The notes beneath the pieces are model-generated. The model saw only the letters and a list, made by a program, of their open reading frames with translations. It had not been told where the DNA came from and made no database searches. The position numbers were made by a program, and so were the translations under genes. Positions 60,257 to 64,000 of a DNA stretch of 64,000 nucleotides are shown here, one piece after another. Within the stretch, counting starts at the first letter, position 1. Every line of letters begins with the position of its first letter. The DNA lies in contig CM041782.1 in NCBI GenBank assembly GCA_023374045.1, forward strand, positions 187,072,925 through 187,136,924. The letters are read 5' to 3'. The stretch is from Limonium bicolor (Eukaryota > Streptophyta > Magnoliopsida > Caryophyllales > Plumbaginaceae).

Positions 60257-62684
60257 GCCAAAACACTCATTTTCTAAGCCTTTAAACACTTAACCAATAT
60301 CCACCAAAATCTCTAACACTTAGAGTATTTCCTCCTTAGGTTTCTAAGTGGTGTTTCATGCCTATTGTAACCATTATACCATAATATTTCTTCTCCATTT
60401 GAACATCCACTCTTAAGCATCTTTTCTTACAACTAAATTCCTTATGTCATCCTTGTAGTCCTTTTACAAGTTTATTCCTTCTCCTTGTTTTCCAAAGTTT
60501 GCCTAAGTCCTAGAACAACTCCGAGATGACTTTGGTGTGTCCCAAAACACTCATTTGATTTCTAGAACTTCCAAGACAATGTCTAAATCCTTGTAGCACT
60601 CTAAACACCTTAATACATGCTTTCTTCCTTAGTAAAACATTTAATCATTCTCAACACTTCCAAACTCACCAAAACTCTTTTTAAACACTTAGAACTTCTT
60701 ATACATCATCTAAATTTTGACATGGGTTCTTCTAGCACATTGCTATACCAAAGCACATAGCTTTCACCATTAGACATTCAAGAACACCTAAAATCCATTA
60801 AGAGTATTCTCACACTCAAACACTTAGGTTTTCACCCTTTTACAACCAAAAACACTTAATCACTTAATGCACATTCCTTACACACAAACATATTGTTTTT
60901 CCTCCTTTAACCATCCAAGACACTCATATTCACAAAGAATGTTCTTTACACACATCTAAATCCTTAAACTACACTACATCACAATATAGTGCATAAACTT
61001 AAATTGCTTGACACTTAGGTCCTTAAATGCATTAAACTTAAACACTGAATTTCCCACATATATATTGCCTTTGACCTGCAAATACACTCAACATCTCATA
61101 TGCCCTTTAATAATCTTCTTAAGAACAATTCACTAGGTCCATTGCCATTGGCTCCTTAGGTATTTTATTAAGCAATGCAAGCTCACTTTTCCTTAGGAAT
61201 AAATTACATTAGGTAAGCACATTTACCTCTTTTCTTCAAGATTTTTACTTGAACACTCTTGTTCTTCCTTGTTTGGAAATCGGCAAGAGGACTTGGTTAC
61301 TTGTCAATGTTCTAATCAATATACAAGTAACACCAATGAGCATTCAAGCTTCATGCTTAAACTCATTTGCAAACCCTAGGTTATATATATTGTCTTAACA
61401 CATTAAGGTAGTTGTTTTACCTTGGAATTGGAAGAGAGCTTGAATAAGTATCAAGAGAGGACTCCTCCTAGACCTTGGAAGATTCAAATGAAGCTAAAAC
61501 AAGCAAGGTAAAGACACCATTGTGAGGTGAATTTTCGGACATCATACAAACATGGAGGAAACATTATTTTTCTTTGAGATTCCTTACCTAGAAGCAAAGG
61601 AGATCAATAATATGTAGAAATATAAGCTCAAGCTCCTTCAATGGTGGAACTCCATGGCACCGAAATGGGGCTCTTGGAATTTTAAGAAGATAGGAAGGAA
61701 GAGCTTGATGAGACAAAGAGAATGGTGATGTTTGTTTTTGATTTGGCCAAGTGAGCTAGGAATTACAAGAGGTCAAAGATGGTGTTTTGTTTGGTACTAT
61801 TGCAAATCGTGAATGGAAGGGAAGAAGAGAGCTTGAGGACGTGGGAATTGAGGAGGGAAGGAAGAGAATGAAGATAAGTTCTACTTTGAAGATATTAAGT
61901 AATAGTATTCTACTTTACTACTTTAGTTAGCTTATTTATTTGTTTACTTGCAAGGTGGTGACTCACCTCACAAAACCGGCCCCCAATAGTTACCTAGGGG
62001 TGTTTTAGTCTTGTTGACCCATTTAATTACTTATAAAACATATGTTACAAACTAGCTTATTAAAGTTACTATTCACTAAAACAAGGCACATTGATGTGAA
62101 ATATTTGATTTCCCATTGATATATACTTCCAAATGTGATACTATATAGTACACATGTTAATTAAAGAGTAATGATGGACATTTAGCCATTCAAAACTCAT
62201 TTACAAAACAATTTTTCAAAAATGTGCTTTAAGACTCCTTAAAGCACATTTTGTGTTTTAACTTGTTTTCAAGCTTTGTTTTCTTTAGTAATTGGTTTAA
62301 TATGCTCATTAACATATTTATAAGGTATAGGTATGACCTTTAGGTCTTATACAAATTTATCCCAAGCTTAGAGCACATTTTTGCTCTTATTGACTTTAAG
62401 GTATTTTCTTGTGTTCTGTTTGGTTAAATTGCCTACCAAAGTTTCCTAAGGACTTAATTAGCCTTATTAAATCATAATTGAATATTATTAAGTCTTGGTA
62501 GGATCTTTGGGTCCTAACCAAGTTCACTCCAAGCTTAGAGCATGTTTTTGCTCAAACTGTATCTTAGTGCTTTATTGCATTTTACTATGGTTCAAATTGT
62601 TCACTGATGTTTCTAAGGCACTTTTTTGCCTTTACATACCATAGTTTAAATGTTTAACAACATATCAAGGTTTGAGGTATTTCA

Positions 62685-62720
62685 ATCTACCCCCCTTAAA
62701 AGAACTTCGTCCTCGAAGTT
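62685..62720 (-). promoter_or_regulatory. Polypurine tract and preceding hairpin of E
   Basis: In minus sense AACTTCG and CGAAGTT form a 7-bp stem around AGGA (62703-62720). TTTTAAGGGGGGTAGAT then abuts the LTR. Confidence 0.72.
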
Positions 62721-62804
62721 TACACTTCCCACACATCTTTTGGTTTAGAACGCAGGAATCACTTGGAAATATACTTCCATAACCAAACATACTTTACATC
62801 ACAA

Positions 62805-63060
62805 CCTCGGACTTAATGGTCCGGGTAACATATTCACATCCATACATAACATAATATACTCACATGATAACCTCGGACCCAATGGTCCGGGTATCTTAAC
62901 AATATTGGCACATACATAATGACCCTTAGACTCTCTGGTCTTGGGTAACATAACAACATTTAGACACATAGGTCTTGATAACATAACAGCCTTTATACAC
63001 ATAGGTCTATGTAACACAGCAACATTTAGACTCATAGGTCTTAATAACATACACTTTTGG
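62805..63060. repeat. Degenerate tandem repeat before the E polypurine tract
   Basis: There are two longer units carrying CCTCGGACYYAATGGTCCGG and then several shorter ones carrying TTTAGACWCATAGGTCT and TAACATAACA. In minus sense they give an ORF (62799-63104) with repeated RPM and GPL segments that is repeat-derived, not a gene. Confidence 0.6.
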
Positions 63061-63384
63061 AACTCAAGGTCGAAATAATATTTATTACACATACCACACA
63101 ACATGTCTTAGCATGTATAACAATCAAAAATATCTTTGATATACACTGTGATCCCGCAGAACCCGGTCGCGATGGACACCTTCCGTCCCCGTTCCTTTGG
63201 GAGGTCAAAACAATCACTTAAATTTTTTTAAAAAAAATTTCCTTGAGAGGTTAAGTAAGAGAATTTAATTATGTAAAGTATCTATCGACGTTTTATAAAT
63301 ACCAATTCAAAATCCTTTTTGGAAACACATACAGCTCCAAGTCCAACTTATGCTCTTTGCTTCTTTTCTTAGCGTGGTTAATTG

Positions 63385-63525
63385 TGACCACTTATAGGGA
63401 GCTTCAAGAATCATCCAACCCTGATGTGATCAGCATCAGTGTCGAACTATCCTTCCACCCCAATTTGTGTTCGGCTTCCCTTGATCTCATGATAATCAAG
63501 TTTCACCTCCCACTTCAATTTCAAG
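63385..63525 (-). other. Conserved internal block, E
   Basis: This is very similar to D 5565-5700, including CTTATAGGGAGCTT and CCTGATGTGATCAGCATCAG. The minus frame has a stop and a shift relative to B. The stem is CTGATG...CATCAG at 63421-63439. Confidence 0.62.
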
Positions 63526-64000
63526 CATCAAATAAATCACTCATTTCCAATTTTCTATCTTTTAAATCATTCAAATCATGATCATACATCTCCAAGGGAT
63601 AGAACTCCGTCTATCAGTTACCTCCATTCACCTTAACCTTGTTGCCTAGGAAATCTTATTCTCGCTAGGTTCTATGTCGTTCATACCCTTTCATGAATCA
63701 CTATACAGTATATATATACACATATATTTTATCAAAATACAACACACAGTTTCACATTTATACACTGTCGGGGTTTTTGTTCCCCCGGGAGTTTCTCTAC
63801 TCCCCACCCTTGTACTAACACACACAACTGTTAACAAATAAACACACTTATCACAATGGTATTCGCATCTTCTGTGCGCAATTACCACAATTAAACCATG
63901 AATGAATGCGTATGTTTACGTAACACACGCACCAATCATCAAAACAAATTATTTGTGCTATGCACAACATAAGTCACGTACACTTGTACGGTAATACACA

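Larger units (their letters stand above)
58083..62684 (-). mobile_element. Element E, LTR (3' LTR in element sense, 4.6 kb)
   Basis: It starts TGTAACACCCC and ends GAGGTATTTCA, followed by a reverse-complement polypurine tract, so the element lies on the minus strand. Its U5 part is related to C and D. The rest, including 60260-62680, is AT-rich with short unrelated ORFs and no gene. Motifs of the type GTGCTTTAAGACTCCTTAAA near 62225 recall the A and B LTRs. Confidence 0.88.
62685..64000 (-). mobile_element. Element E, internal region (partial)
   Basis: This is the 3' part of the internal region, from the polypurine tract to the window edge. No coding frame was recognised. The region after the conserved block (63530-64000) is comparable in layout to D 5700-6300 (for example ...ATCAAAACAAATTATTTGTGCTATG near the edge). 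The primer site and any gag would lie beyond 64000. Confidence 0.8.

Overview
The window looks like repeat-rich intergenic DNA of a flowering plant with a large genome. The evidence is long LTR retrotransposons, primer-binding sites for initiator-methionine tRNA, a plant-type Ty3/gypsy gag and very short AT-rich introns. An Asteraceae-like eudicot is possible, but that is only an impression. I find no host gene, rRNA, tRNA or CRISPR. Practically every base belongs to nested LTR elements, called A to E here. All have very long LTRs (about 4.3-5.6 kb), begin and end TG...CA and carry 5-bp target-site duplications (TSDs). None has a usable pol.

Nesting order. Positions 1-512 are a piece of an LTR related to A, on the minus strand. 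Element D (minus) sits in it: left LTR 513-4830, internal 4831-9872, right LTR starting at 9873. Element A (plus, 10751-57325, TSD CTTAC) is inserted in D's right LTR. Its 5' LTR is 10751-16358 and its internal region 16359-20926. Its 3' LTR is split into three pieces by two further insertions. The first is B (minus, 24029-50242, TSD ATCAT), a tandem LTR-internal-LTR-internal-LTR array. The second is C (minus, 51557-56175, TSD CTAGG), a solo LTR. D's right LTR resumes at 57331 and is broken again at 58083 by E (minus), which has LTR 58083-62684 and an internal region running off the window.

The one convincing gene is the gag of A (16592-17978). It reads as four exons joined by three short GT...AG introns into a 383-codon frame with a capsid-like domain and two zinc knuckles. 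B keeps only broken gag starts. A shows a very degenerate integrase trace. The set therefore resembles non-autonomous LARD-like and gag-only (TR-GAG-like) elements that would need pol supplied in trans.

The most unusual signal is non-coding. Elements whose bulk sequence has diverged keep the same small structures at the same places, several with compensatory base changes. These are a stem-loop overlapping the tRNA primer-binding site, a U5 stem-loop with a CCCAT-type loop, 20-bp GCACTTGC palindromes, a hairpin before the polypurine tract, a block of about 130 bp near the 3' end, and family-specific hairpin arrays at one fixed LTR position. They are best read as candidate RNA signals for packaging, priming or regulation in a shared mobilisation group.
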